A DNA stretch of 41,522 nt from Acidobacteriaceae bacterium. GTDB taxonomy: Bacteria; Acidobacteriota; Terriglobia; Terriglobales; Acidobacteriaceae. Of the stretch, positions 1-8,525 are shown piece after piece. The position numbers and the translations under genes are program-made. The first letter of the stretch is position 1; every line of letters starts with the position of its first letter. The stretch is from NCBI GenBank assembly GCA_003156805.1, contig PMHV01000013.1:122864-164385 (forward strand), given 5' to 3'. Below the pieces are notes generated by a model, which searched no databases, was not told where the DNA came from, and saw nothing but the letters and a program-made list of their open reading frames with translations.

Positions 1-866
1 ACCTGCTTGGCTTTGGTGGCCTGGTAGCGGAAGCGGTTGATGAATACTTCGAGTTGGTCGATACGCTCGCGCTGGTTGCGGTAGGCGGCCTGCAACTGCT
101 CGTTGCGCTGAGTTTTCTGCATCAGAAACTTGTCGTAGTTGCCGGTGTAGAACCACAACCGCTTGTTCCAGATTTCGGCGATCTTATTGACCGTTACGTC
201 GAGGAAGTAGCGATCGTGCGAGATGAGCACCAGGGCGTACGGATAGTTGTGGAGGTATTCTTCCAGCCAGTTGCGGGCTTCCAGGTCGAGATGGTTGGTC
301 GGCTCGTCGAGCAGCAGCAGATTTGGCTGCTGCAGCAGCAGTTTGGCCAGCGCCAGCCGCATCTGCCAGCCGCCGGAGAATTCTTCGGTTTGCCGGTGCC
401 AGTCTTCCTTGCGAAAGCCCAACCCCACTAGAACGCGTCCCACTTCAGCTTCGATCGAGTAGCCATCGCGGGTGCGGAATTCGTGCTCCACCCGGTGGTA
501 GCGGTCCGCCACGTCGGCATATTCCGCACTGGTATGGTCGAGTTCGGCGATGCGGTGGGTGAGAGTTTCCAGTTCTTGTTCCATCGCGCGCAGTTGGTCG
601 AATACCGACACGCACTCGGCAAACACGGTGCGGCCGGAAAGTGAGAGACCATCTTGCGGCAAGTAGCCAGCCGATGTGCCCTTGGCCACAGTGAGCGCGC
701 CGCAATCAAGCGTGTCCTGCCCGGACAGGACTCTCATGAGCGTGGTCTTGCCAGTACCATTCGCGCCGACCAGGCCGACGCGGTCATGCGGCGTGATAAG
801 CCAATCGGCATCTTCGAACAACAGTTTGTGGCCGAAGCGCTTGCCTGCGGCGGAGAGCTGAATCAT
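1..866 (-). CDS. ABC-F family ATPase (partial, C-terminus off the window)
   Basis: This is a soluble twin-ATPase of the ABC-F class, which acts on ribosomes (translation factor or antibiotic protection) rather than in transport. The visible 288 residues hold the first nucleotide-binding domain: Walker A GANGTGKTT at about 34-42, signature SGGWQ at 164-168, Walker B LLLLDEPTNHLD at about 183-194 and the switch ISHDRYFLD near 215-223. A charged helical linker follows (from about 228 to the window edge), as expected of the inter-domain P-site tRNA interaction motif. The DEPTNHLD wording is typical of ABC-F. The start is the ATG at 866, which gives the family's usual N-terminus (MIQL...). The gene is cut by the window edge, so the second ATPase domain is not seen and the subfamily (EttA, Uup or YheS type) cannot be decided. 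Confidence 0.93.
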   Translation of the reverse strand, partial: MIQLSAAGKRFGHKLLFEDADWLITPHDRVGLVGANGTGKTTLMRVLSGQDTLDCGALTVAKGTSAGYLPQDGLSLSGRTVFAECVSVFDQLRAMEQELETLTHRIAELDHTSAEYADVADRYHRVEHEFRTRDGYSIEAEVGRVLVGLGFRKEDWHRQTEEFSGGWQMRLALAKLLLQQPNLLLLDEPTNHLDLEARNWLEEYLHNYPYALVLISHDRYFLDVTVNKIAEIWNKRLWFYTGNYDKFLMQKTQRNEQLQAAYRNQRERIDQLEVFINRFRYQATKAKQ

Positions 867-1049
867 GAGACTGAATTTATGGTCTCACAGAACTAGTTGC
901 GAGTACCGAGTCGTCAGTACTGGGTCTTACACGCGCGAGGTCGGGCAGCGGATCTCTGATAAGTCGAGGTGGTCGTCTCTCGTGGGGCGATAGCTTTGCC
1001 GCGGGCTTGCATATGCGCGGCTGCACGCGTTCGGCAAGAGTTTTTCGTT

Positions 1050-1652
1050 TCAGGGCCACATCGACGCGGCAAGAGGATCCTTCGCGTCAACAGCGGGGCG
1101 CGGCTGCACAACAGCCTGCGATTCAGGGGTTGCGCGCGGTGCGGTCGCGTGGCCATTGCGCGCTCCCGGAAATTTGCCCCAGGGTTCGCGATGGAAATGA
1201 ATGCGCTCCAAGGCGCGGTCCACCACGGCCTGCAGTTCGTGGGCGTACTTCACCTCGCGGCCTTTCGCTAAGCGGCGCTTCGCTTCTTTCGGGCTCACCC
1301 ACGTGGGATGGCGCATGTCTTCATCGGGACGCCGCATCTGATGCACTTCCATGAGAAACGCCTTGACTACAAACTCCTGCACGCCGCCGGACTGCCAGAA
1401 AACTCCTTTGGAGTGCATGTAGAGGTGGAAGTGTCGGGGTTCAATGGCGCCCAGCGCGCCCGCTTCTTCGACGGCTTCCCGCTCCGCGGCCTGGCTGTGC
1501 GAAAGGCGCGCGTCCGGCGAACCCTTGGGGAAGGTCCACTTATTGCCACGACTGGTGTTCACCAGCAGGAACTCGACATCGGTGCCGCGGCGGCGATAGC
1601 AGATGGCGGCGACTTGCAACGGCAGTTGCTTGGCGATCCGCGCTGATCCCAT
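1050..1652 (-). CDS. Nudix hydrolase
   Basis: This is a Nudix-fold hydrolase, probably acting on a nucleoside diphosphate linked to another group. The family cuts substrates such as diadenosine polyphosphates or nucleotide sugars; the substrate here is unknown. The Nudix box is at about residues 42-63 from the chosen start, with an intact REAVEEAG core. The first glutamate of the consensus G-x5-E-x7-REUxEExGU is a leucine (KGSPDARLSHSQ). The tail after about residue 160 is basic, proline- and alanine-rich, and probably disordered. The start at 1652 is preferred because AAGGGAG sits about 9 bases upstream and the protein then begins just before the beta-sheet core. An in-frame start at 1724 would add 24 residues unlike the family. 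The gene lies alone between the ABC-F and MFS genes. Confidence 0.85.
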   Translation of the reverse strand: MGSARIAKQLPLQVAAICYRRRGTDVEFLLVNTSRGNKWTFPKGSPDARLSHSQAAEREAVEEAGALGAIEPRHFHLYMHSKGVFWQSGGVQEFVVKAFLMEVHQMRRPDEDMRHPTWVSPKEAKRRLAKGREVKYAHELQAVVDRALERIHFHREPWGKFPGARNGHATAPRATPESQAVVQPRPAVDAKDPLAASMWP

Positions 1653-1911
1653 GTCGATGGCTCCCTTTATAACCTTATCCGCAATATATTTCACCAGTGT
1701 TAATGTGCAACAAAAAATGTGCATGGTGGACGGTTACGAAAGGGGTGACCATCTGCGGGGCTGGCAATGTTCAAGATCAATCTGGGCGAAAGTCGGATGC
1801 GTGAGCCGCCGCACTCCGCCGAATGTCGGCAAGGCAGTCTGAATCCATCGAGAGCCTTAGTATCGACGTGGTTCACTCGCCATTGGGAAAGGCTGATCGG
1901 TCCCGGGCGGC

Positions 1912-3264
1912 TCACTCCACCGCCTGCGCCGTCATCTCTGAGGGCTCGCCGCCGGCCACGGCCTGGGCTACGATCAGCCGCCGCGCTTCCACGCGAATCT
2001 TCGGCAGTTGCAATCCGAACCAGCCCGCGGCCGCCACCGACGCTAACCCTCCGATCACTATGGTACGTGGCGCGCCCAGGCGATCGGCCAGCGTGCCCCC
2101 CAGGAGCGCGCCAATCGGAGCCATGCCCATGAACATCATGGAATACACGGCCATCACCCGCCCGCGCAGCGCGTCCGGCACCATCACCTGAATCAACGTA
2201 TTCGACGAAGCCATTTGCAGCATCATGCAATAGCCCACCGGCAGCAGCAGAATCACCGAAAGCCAGAACGAATGCGACAGCGCAAATAGCGCGAGACTCG
2301 CTCCGAATCCTGCGCAACACCACGCCACCCAACTTCCCAGGCCTTTCACCCCGGATCGGAACGCCAGGGTCAGCGCGCCCAACAGAGCTCCCACGCCGGT
2401 GGCGCCCATCAGGATGCCCAGTCCCTGCGCTCCACCGTGCAGAATCTGGTCGGCGAAAATCGGCATCAGCACCACGTACGGCATTCCCACCAGACTGACC
2501 AGCCCCAGCAGCAACAGCAGCGCCCGGATCGGCGAGGTACGGCTGACGAAGCGAAATCCTTCCATCATGTGCTCCAGCGGCGAAGCCATCGCCGCGCGCT
2601 TCGGGCTGTGCACCCTCATCATCAGCAATCCTATAATCACCGCGATGTAGCTCACCGCGTTGGCGAAGAAGCACCAGCCTTCGCCAATCTTTGCCACCAG
2701 AATCCCGGCGACGGCCGGACCGATCACCCTCGCGCCATTGAACATGGAGGAGTTCAGCGCGATCGCGTTCATCAGATCTTCTCTGCCCACCATGTCGACC
2801 AGAAACGACTGCCGTCCGGGAATGTCGAACGCATTCACCACTCCCAGCAAACTCGCCAGCACAAACACATGCCAGACTTGAATTTTTCCCAGCAGCGTCA
2901 GCCCCGCCAAAATGAAGGCCAGCAGCATCGAGGCCACTTGCGTCGCGATCACGATGTGGCGGCGGTTGACGCGATCGGCGGTGATCCCGCCCAGCGGCGC
3001 AAACAGAAACACGGGAATCTGGCTGGCGAATCCCACCGACCCCAGCAGCAGCCCCGAGCCCGTCATCCGGTAGACGAGCCACGACTGGGCCACGCTTTGC
3101 ATCCACGTGCCGATGAGCGAGATCAGTTGTCCGCTGAAAAAAAGCTGGAAGTTGCGATGCCGCAGCGCCCTGCCGGCAGCCTGCCAGCGGGATCCCGCGC
3201 TGGGAGCCGCCTCCGGGCTGTTGCCGGATGCCTTGTCCTGGATGGGGCTTATCGCGTCGGCCAC
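1912..3264 (-). CDS. MFS transporter, EntS-like (MFS_3)
   Basis: This is an inner-membrane major facilitator superfamily protein of 450 residues with about 12 hydrophobic helices, most like the MFS_3 group that includes the enterobactin exporter EntS. The first 30 residues are hydrophilic. Helix 1 then starts near FQLFFSGQLISLIGTWMQ, a pattern typical of this group. The loop motif PLGGITADRVNRRH (about residues 93-106) is the MFS signature between helices 2 and 3, and GTLADRLGAPR marks the second half. The substrate cannot be read from the sequence and no siderophore genes lie nearby. The gene faces away from the PilZ gene at 3546, so the 280-base gap between them should hold two divergent promoters. 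Confidence 0.9.
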   Translation of the reverse strand: MADAISPIQDKASGNSPEAAPSAGSRWQAAGRALRHRNFQLFFSGQLISLIGTWMQSVAQSWLVYRMTGSGLLLGSVGFASQIPVFLFAPLGGITADRVNRRHIVIATQVASMLLAFILAGLTLLGKIQVWHVFVLASLLGVVNAFDIPGRQSFLVDMVGREDLMNAIALNSSMFNGARVIGPAVAGILVAKIGEGWCFFANAVSYIAVIIGLLMMRVHSPKRAAMASPLEHMMEGFRFVSRTSPIRALLLLLGLVSLVGMPYVVLMPIFADQILHGGAQGLGILMGATGVGALLGALTLAFRSGVKGLGSWVAWCCAGFGASLALFALSHSFWLSVILLLPVGYCMMLQMASSNTLIQVMVPDALRGRVMAVYSMMFMGMAPIGALLGGTLADRLGAPRTIVIGGLASVAAAGWFGLQLPKIRVEARRLIVAQAVAGGEPSEMTAQAVE

Positions 3265-3545
3265 TTAACTATCTTTGGGTGAACACTCTTTCGATGACAC
3301 CACGGGGCGCCACGGATCAGTATAACTTGGACGCGATTGTCTTGCCTTCCGCAGCCATTGCTTCCGTTTTCCACAGCCTAAGCTCGTTGCTGCAGGATGT
3401 TATCGCGATTGTGCATGCCGATTGCCACTTTTGTCCCGTTTTGCTTCTTTCTGTCCTCCACGTCACCAACTTCTAACTTCCCACAGAGGCAAAGCTGCGC
3501 TACAGTTCCATTAGCTCTTGCGCATCTCGCAGAAGCGACGCGACC
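3265..3545. promoter_or_regulatory. Divergent intergenic region, MFS / PilZ
   Basis: This 281-base gap separates two genes that point away from each other, so it must carry both promoters. It is less GC-rich than the genes around it. No clear hairpin, operator palindrome or strong ribosome binding site was seen before the PilZ start at 3546. Confidence 0.4.
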
Positions 3546-4076
3546 ATGACCGCTCCTCCTATTGGTGTTGAACGCCGCATGGGCCAGCGTTTCGCCTTTA
3601 ATCTTCCCGTCTCGCTACGCCAGATCTCGACTGCGGCGGAAGGACTCGGCTTTACCCAGGATCTCAGTTCCCGCGGAGCTTTTTTCTTCACCGACCTGGC
3701 GCTCGATGAAGGCGACGAAATCGAGCTCACGCTGAAGATGCCGTCGGAGATCACACTCGGAGAAAGCATGCGGGTTTGCTGTCGCGGCCGGGTTCTGCGC
3801 GTAGTCAGGCCTGTAAATCAAAACCCATCTGCGGCGATCGCCGATTCCGGCACGGCCGCAAAACCCAGATCCGAAGCCGAAGGCTCCGAGACCGAGGGTT
3901 CCGAAACCAAGGGTTCCGAAACCAAGATTGGCGTCGCGGTTTGTTTGCTGGGCTACGAGTACCTGCCCGAAACCGAAGAGGCATCGTCCACGTTCCGCCG
4001 CATCTCGGCGCTGCACAGCCAGCGCGAACAGGATCGGCCCGTTCCCGCCATCGCCGTTCACCCCACAGTAAGTTAG
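3546..4076 (+). CDS. PilZ-domain protein with repeat insert
   Basis: This is a probable c-di-GMP receptor. The N-terminus has the PilZ signature: an arginine cluster ERRMGQR at about 9-15 and DLSSRGAFF at about 38-46, which together match RxxxR...D-x-S-x-x-G. The beta-barrel strands are interrupted at about residues 98-127 by a hydrophilic insert with tandem EGSET/KGSET units, encoded by a 15-base repeat. The barrel then resumes at IGVAVCLLGYEYL. Its output is not evident, because the neighbours (MFS exporter, acyltransferase-like protein) belong to no shared pathway. The start at 3546 lies only a few residues before the arginine motif, as usual for stand-alone PilZ proteins. No good ribosome binding site precedes it. 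Confidence 0.82.
   Translation: MTAPPIGVERRMGQRFAFNLPVSLRQISTAAEGLGFTQDLSSRGAFFFTDLALDEGDEIELTLKMPSEITLGESMRVCCRGRVLRVVRPVNQNPSAAIADSGTAAKPRSEAEGSETEGSETKGSETKIGVAVCLLGYEYLPETEEASSTFRRISALHSQREQDRPVPAIAVHPTVS
3877..3924 (+). repeat. In-frame 15-bp tandem repeat in the PilZ gene
   Basis: About three copies of a 15-base unit (consensus GAGGGTTCCGAAACC with small changes) encode the EGSET/KGSET stretch. The unit is a multiple of three, so copy number can change without breaking the frame. Confidence 0.8.
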
Positions 4077-4184
4077 CTCGTCCAGTTTTGGCGATACATG
4101 GTTAGCGTCTCCGCGCAGCGGTAATCGCACCCACTGCGGGCCGCTGTGTGCCTTATACTGCCACGTTGCCTTTCGGCACTGTGC

Positions 4185-5315
4185 ATGGCGGCGTCGAACC
4201 CATCCCGGCTTGCCTACATCGATTGGATGCGGGGACTGGCCTGCGTCCTGATGTTTCAGACGCATTGCTACGATTCGTGGCTCGGGGGCGCGGCACGCCA
4301 AAGCAAATTTTTCATGTATTCGCAACTGGGAGGGACTTTTCCTGCGCCCCTGTTTCTGTTTCTGGCAGGAATCTCATTCGCGTTGGTAACTGAAAAACTC
4401 TGGCAGAAAAATCTGCCTCCAACGCAGATCGCCCGCGCCACGATTCGCCGCGGAGGCGAAATCTTCGTCTTCGGCCTGCTGTTCCGTCTGCAGGAATATC
4501 TCATTGCCTGGGGCTGGGCGCCGGCCAGCGATCTTCTGCGCGTGGATGTGCTCAATACCATCGGCCTTTCCATGATGCTTATGGGAGTGCTCTGCTGGCT
4601 GGTGCTGTCGATTCATCGTGGGGCACAGACACGGCTGGTCCTGGTGCTGGCGTCCGCGGGCACGGCTCTGTTGATTTCTCTGCTCACGCCGCCGCTATGG
4701 ACGACCTGGCGTCCGCGCTGGCTGCCCTGGCCCATTGAGTCCTACATCAATGGCGTGCACAACCTGGGCACGCCGCAAGCGTGGTTATTCCCGATTTTTC
4801 CCTGGACTGCTTTCGCCTTCGCCGGACTCGCCGCGGGATTTATCGTGCAGAGTCCGTGGACGCGCAAGCGCGAGGCTCTGGTCTTCATTCTCGCGGGCGT
4901 GGGTGGTGGCGTTTTGATTGAAACCGCCCGCTGGTTCGATGCCCAACCGCGGCAATTCTATGCTGTCTACGATTATTGGCACACCAGCCCGGATTTTTTT
5001 CTGATCCGCGTGGGTATGTTGCTCGTGATTCTGACGGCAAGTTATGCTTGGTGCCGCTGGGGCCTGGGACAATGGGGATTCAGTCCTCTGATTCAACTGG
5101 GCCAGGCTTCGCTGCTGGTCTACTGGGTCCACTTCGAATTCGTATACGGACGCCTCTCCATTGAGCCCAAGCGGGCGGTCGGCGTTCGCGGCGCGTCCCT
5201 GGGTTTGCTGGCCATCTGCCTCGCCATGCTCGCGCTGGCGTTCCTGCGGACACGCCTCAAAGGACGCGGAGCCGAAATCACAGCCTGGATGCGCCGTCCC
5301 GCGCGCGCGGCGTAA
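4185..5315 (+). CDS. DUF1624 / HGSNAT-like multi-TM acyltransferase
   Basis: This is an integral membrane protein of about 376 residues with roughly ten hydrophobic segments. The opening RLAYIDWMRGLACVLMF followed by a His-containing first loop is the hallmark of the DUF1624 / heparan-alpha-glucosaminide N-acetyltransferase-like superfamily, which is related to other membrane acyltransferases that move acyl groups across the membrane onto sugars. The acceptor is unknown. The start at 4185 (MAASNPSRLAY) puts the DWMRG motif about 15 residues in, as usual. An in-frame ATG at 4146 would add 13 residues without family support. The gene converges on the hydrolase gene, with only 14 bases between the two stop codons. 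Confidence 0.8.
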   Translation: MAASNPSRLAYIDWMRGLACVLMFQTHCYDSWLGGAARQSKFFMYSQLGGTFPAPLFLFLAGISFALVTEKLWQKNLPPTQIARATIRRGGEIFVFGLLFRLQEYLIAWGWAPASDLLRVDVLNTIGLSMMLMGVLCWLVLSIHRGAQTRLVLVLASAGTALLISLLTPPLWTTWRPRWLPWPIESYINGVHNLGTPQAWLFPIFPWTAFAFAGLAAGFIVQSPWTRKREALVFILAGVGGGVLIETARWFDAQPRQFYAVYDYWHTSPDFFLIRVGMLLVILTASYAWCRWGLGQWGFSPLIQLGQASLLVYWVHFEFVYGRLSIEPKRAVGVRGASLGLLAICLAMLALAFLRTRLKGRGAEITAWMRRPARAA

Positions 5316-5329
5316 GAAGGAGCGATCCG

Positions 5330-6415
5330 TTAGCCAATCTGCCTGGCAAACTCCACGACCTCGCGCTCGGCCCAACGGCCATCGTAGCGTGAGCCGTAGT
5401 CGCTGGCCGCCTCATTGCGCTCCCCCAGAAACGCGCAGTGGCCGCCGTCGGCGGTTTCGAGATAAGTGATGTTGGGATTGGAGAGAATTTTTCGCCGCGT
5501 TTCCGGCAGCACCCGGATGAACGGATCGTTGGCGGCATGGATGATCAAAGCTGGCATCGCAATCTGGCCGATAACGTTGGCGGCGGCGGCGCGGGCGTAA
5601 TAGTCTTCGGCGCCAGTAAAACCGCAGTAGTAGGCGGTTACGCGGTCGTCGAACTCCCGCAGAGTGGACACTCCACGCAGGCGCGAGGCGTCGAAATCTG
5701 TGGGAAACAGCCGGGCCTTGCGCCGAAAACGCCGAAAAAGCTGCAGCAGAAAATAGTATTCGTAGAGCCGGTTCGCGGGCTCATGCAGGGCATCCGCAGA
5801 CGCAGCCAAATCCATCGCCGGACAAACCGCCGCCACTCCCCGGAACTGCGCCGGCCCCTCGCTTCCCCACTCGCCTGCCAGCTTCAACACCAGGTTCCCG
5901 CCCATGGAAAACCCGGCCAGAACGAAACTGGAGACTCCATCGCGCTCCACGACGTGCCGCGCGACCGCCTCGATATCTCCAGAGCGGCTTGAGTTGTACA
6001 GCGTGGGCGCGCAATGATCCATGCCGCCGCAATTACGCTGGTTCATGAGCACCACATTCATGCCCGCGGCCAAACCGTTGCGCGCCACTCCCCGCATGTA
6101 TTGCGAATCGGTGGACCCCTCCAGGCCATGCAGCACAATGATCGTCAGCGCATTCTGCCGGTCCTGCTGCCAGTAACAGTAACAGAGCACGGGAACGCCG
6201 GGCTCGACTGCAATGAGGCGTTTCTCAGCCTTCGGCAACTGAATTCGGCGGGGAAGAAAATAGGCGGCCAGCGTCTGCATGTGTCCGCCGCGCAACCAGG
6301 GATGGGAGCGGAACTCGCGTCGCGGCGTGGGTTGTGGCGGACGGCCATTATCCTCTGTATTCAACCGCGCCGCTGCATTCATCCGCACTGTGCCATCGGT
6401 TTGCGAAGTTTCCAC
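5330..6415 (-). CDS. YheT-type alpha/beta hydrolase
   Basis: This is an alpha/beta-hydrolase of the YheT/ABHD family (COG0429), probably a carboxylesterase on a hydrophobic ester. The family signature HPWLRGGHMQTL is at about residues 38-49. The oxyanion region VLHGLEGS is at 94-101, the nucleophile elbow GFSMGG gives Ser170, and the other triad members are Asp297 (HAANDPF) and His326 (DGGHCAF). Length and triad are complete, so the enzyme should be active. The start may be Met1 at 6415 or Met12 at 6382; the conserved part begins later, so the choice does not affect the fold. The gene is divergent from the FmdB-like gene at 6481, and about 65 bases separate them. Confidence 0.9.
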   Translation of the reverse strand: METSQTDGTVRMNAAARLNTEDNGRPPQPTPRREFRSHPWLRGGHMQTLAAYFLPRRIQLPKAEKRLIAVEPGVPVLCYCYWQQDRQNALTIIVLHGLEGSTDSQYMRGVARNGLAAGMNVVLMNQRNCGGMDHCAPTLYNSSRSGDIEAVARHVVERDGVSSFVLAGFSMGGNLVLKLAGEWGSEGPAQFRGVAAVCPAMDLAASADALHEPANRLYEYYFLLQLFRRFRRKARLFPTDFDASRLRGVSTLREFDDRVTAYYCGFTGAEDYYARAAAANVIGQIAMPALIIHAANDPFIRVLPETRRKILSNPNITYLETADGGHCAFLGERNEAASDYGSRYDGRWAEREVVEFARQIG

Positions 6416-6480
6416 CGCTGGATTGTAATATGATTGGTCGTGAGCAAGGACTCAACTCGCCGCCGGGAGTGCCATTTATC

Positions 6481-6726
6481 ATGCCGATTTTCGAATACAC
6501 CTGTCAGCAATGCCATCATGAATTTGAATCCCTGGTTTTCGGCCGCGATAAAGCCGCCTGTCCCAAGTGCCAAAGCAAGAAGCTGAGCCCCCGGCTGTCT
6601 GTGTTCGCGGTATCGGCCAAAGGAGCCTCTGGCAGCTCGGACAGCGCCTCGGCATCTGCTGGAGCATGCGGTTCATGCGGCGACCCGCGTGGCCCGGGTG
6701 CCTGCTCTATGGGCGACTTCGACTGA
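6481..6726 (+). CDS. FmdB-family zinc ribbon protein
   Basis: This is an 81-residue zinc-ribbon protein of the FmdB / CxxC_CxxC_SSSS family. It starts MPIFEYTCQQC and has two CxxC pairs (CQQC at about 8-11 and CPKC at about 28-31), which should bind one zinc ion. The tail is rich in Ser, Gly and Cys (ACGSCGDPRGPGACSMG), a common ending in this family. The cellular role of these small proteins is poorly defined; the name comes from putative regulators of formamidase genes. The start at 6481 is fixed by the conserved MP(I/L)(F/Y)EY opening. The gene stands alone, divergent from the YheT-like gene. Confidence 0.88.
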   Translation: MPIFEYTCQQCHHEFESLVFGRDKAACPKCQSKKLSPRLSVFAVSAKGASGSSDSASASAGACGSCGDPRGPGACSMGDFD

Positions 6727-6909
6727 GCCGCGATTGCTGATTGGATCGCCGATTGGCGGTTGCCGATTCGCAGTCACGCATTCCCAGTGAATGGCCGCCG
6801 CCCCGCCCGCCCGCCAAAACTTTGGGCACCTCGGTGCTGTGACCCTCGTTACCTATGCTTCCCGCCTTGCTCCCCCTACGATTGCCATCAATCGAGAGGG
6901 GAGAACTCT

Positions 6910-7239
6910 ATGGATCGGCGGCAGCAGAAGCGAGTCTTTGTCGACCTTCCGGTAGTGATCTGGGGCATGGACGCCTGTTCCCGTCCTTTCACACAACCCG
7001 CCAGCCTGCGCACTATTAGCGGCCGCGGCGCCACTTTGCAGTGCGTGGATGCGCGCCTGAGGCCAGGTGACGTTGTCGACGTTCAGTACCAGGGAACAAA
7101 AGGCCAATTTCGGATTGTCTGGTGCGGCAAGCTGGGCACCGAAATGGAGGGCGAAGTCGGCGTGGAAAATCTCTCGGCGGAGACCACACTTTGGGATATC
7201 GACCCGCTGCGCTGTGCGGCTTACGCGGGCCAAGGCTAG
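6910..7239 (+). CDS. Short PilZ-like protein
   Basis: This 109-residue soluble protein opens with MDRRQQKRVFVDLPVVIWG, which resembles the arginine motif of PilZ domains. It continues with the order of strands expected of a PilZ barrel (RTISGRGATLQC, LRPGDVVDVQYQG, FRIVWCG, GEVGVENL). The second PilZ motif DxSxxG is replaced by T-I-S-G-R-G, so c-di-GMP binding is uncertain. It may be a PilZ relative that lost the ligand. The start at 6910 is supported by the purine-rich GAGGGGAGA about 7 bases upstream. A second PilZ protein lies at 3546. Confidence 0.72.
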   Translation: MDRRQQKRVFVDLPVVIWGMDACSRPFTQPASLRTISGRGATLQCVDARLRPGDVVDVQYQGTKGQFRIVWCGKLGTEMEGEVGVENLSAETTLWDIDPLRCAAYAGQG

Positions 7240-7604
7240 ATTTTTCGGTTGTCAGACCGGCTTTCGCTCAAATGCCGGCCAAGAAAAAAGGGGAGGGCGG
7301 GAGGGCCGCGATCCGGTCCGACAACCGTATTGCAGTATCCAGCGGAACCCCAACAAACGCAAGCACAAAGCGCCAGGACTACTCCCAGAGCATTAGCCCA
7401 TCGCACAAAAGAAATCGACGAACCGCAAGAAACTTCTATTTGTGTAGCTGAAGTTTCACACTCGCCGTTGCCCGCCGGTTGAAAGTCGAAGTCTTGTCAT
7501 CCGCTCCACTAAGGCGATTCGCGCGGCCCGCATCAGTTCCGAATCGATGGCAGGTTCTCGCGGAATCAACTCGCTCTTCCTCGCCAGGTTGTAAACTCGC
7601 AGGG
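7240..7604. other. Gap upstream of pqqB; no convincing gene
   Basis: This 365-base stretch is where pqqA would usually lie. Short open frames cross it. One (7249-7482, plus) ends TSICVAEVSHSPLPAG, which is faintly like the end of a PqqA peptide but has Ser where the crosslinked Tyr of the E-x3-Y motif should be. Another could start at 7272 (MPAKKKGEGG...). Neither has strong coding signs. No terminator was recognised. Confidence 0.4.
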
Positions 7605-8525
7605 ATGCAGGTGAAGATTCTGGGGTCGGCAGCCGGAGGCGGATTTCCCCAATGGAATTGCGCCTGCGCGAATTGCCGCGCGGTGAGAGCGGGAACCTTC
7701 CGTGGCAAACCACGCACGCAGACTCAAGCCGCCCTTACGCAAGATGGCCGCTCATGGTTCTTGTTAGGCGCATCGCCTGACCTGCGCTCTCAAATCGAAG
7801 CCACGCCTGAGTTGCACCCGCGCGACGGCTTGCGCCAGTCGCCCATCGCGGGCATAGTACTGGCCAATGCCGACGTCGACCACGCGCTCGGCTTGCTGCT
7901 GCTGCGCGAACTGCAGCCGCTTCGCATTTACGCCACGCCCTCGATTCAAAGCATTCTTCGCCAAGACAATTCCATGTTCGCCATGCTGCAGCGGGTTCCG
8001 AACCAGGCGGTTTGGACCGGCTTTCTTCCGGAAGCTGAATTCACGCTCAGCGACTCAAACAACCAAGACTCCACATTGCGCTGCCAGGCGATGTCGTTAG
8101 TCTCGCACTATCCCGCCTATGTCACGCAGGCCCGGCAGTTGCAACTCGCGCCCGCCGAATCTTCCCTGGGATTCATCATCCATTCGCCCTTGGGCGCTCG
8201 CCTGGCATACTTGCCCGCCGTACCGCAGGTGGATGACGCACTTTTGGAGCAACTGAACTGCGTCGATCTCCTGCTTTTTGACGGCACATTCTGGAGCGAC
8301 GACGAACTGATCCGCGTGCAAGGCAGCGGCCAAACCGCGCGGCAAATGGGTCACATTCCCGTCGAAGAGACGCTCGTCCGTTTGGCGGGACTGCGCCGCC
8401 CGCGTAAAATATTTCTACACATCAATAACACCAATCCCATGCTGGACGAGGCCCGCCCGCAACATCGCCAGGTGCGCGACGCGGGCTGGGAGATCGCGGA
8501 GGATGGATGGCAGTTCGACCTGTAG
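7605..8525 (+). CDS. pqqB: PqqB, PQQ biosynthesis metallo-hydrolase
   Basis: PqqB is a metallo-beta-lactamase-fold protein of pyrroloquinoline quinone synthesis, reported to hydroxylate the tyrosine of the crosslinked Glu-Tyr intermediate. The start MQVKILGSAAGGGFPQWNC at residues 1-19, followed by the Cys pair of NCACANC, is diagnostic. The variant metal motif NADVDHALGLL lies near residue 90, and FDGTFWSDDE and the GHIP segment follow in the C-terminal half. The protein is 306 residues long, normal for the family. An in-frame start 126 bases upstream would add a non-homologous leader, so 7605 (preceded by GCAGGG) is used. The gene overlaps pqqC by 19 bases, implying coupled translation. Confidence 0.95.
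   Translation: MQVKILGSAAGGGFPQWNCACANCRAVRAGTFRGKPRTQTQAALTQDGRSWFLLGASPDLRSQIEATPELHPRDGLRQSPIAGIVLANADVDHALGLLLLRELQPLRIYATPSIQSILRQDNSMFAMLQRVPNQAVWTGFLPEAEFTLSDSNNQDSTLRCQAMSLVSHYPAYVTQARQLQLAPAESSLGFIIHSPLGARLAYLPAVPQVDDALLEQLNCVDLLLFDGTFWSDDELIRVQGSGQTARQMGHIPVEETLVRLAGLRRPRKIFLHINNTNPMLDEARPQHRQVRDAGWEIAEDGWQFDL

Noticed and set aside
1700-3106. A 468-residue open frame on the minus strand
   Set aside because: It lies wholly over the MFS gene in another frame, is rich in Gly/Arg/Ala as GC-rich shadows are, and has no recognisable domain.
4135-4184. Longer start for the DUF1624-like gene at 4146
   Set aside because: The extra 13 residues have no family counterpart and would place the DWMRG motif unusually far from the N-terminus.
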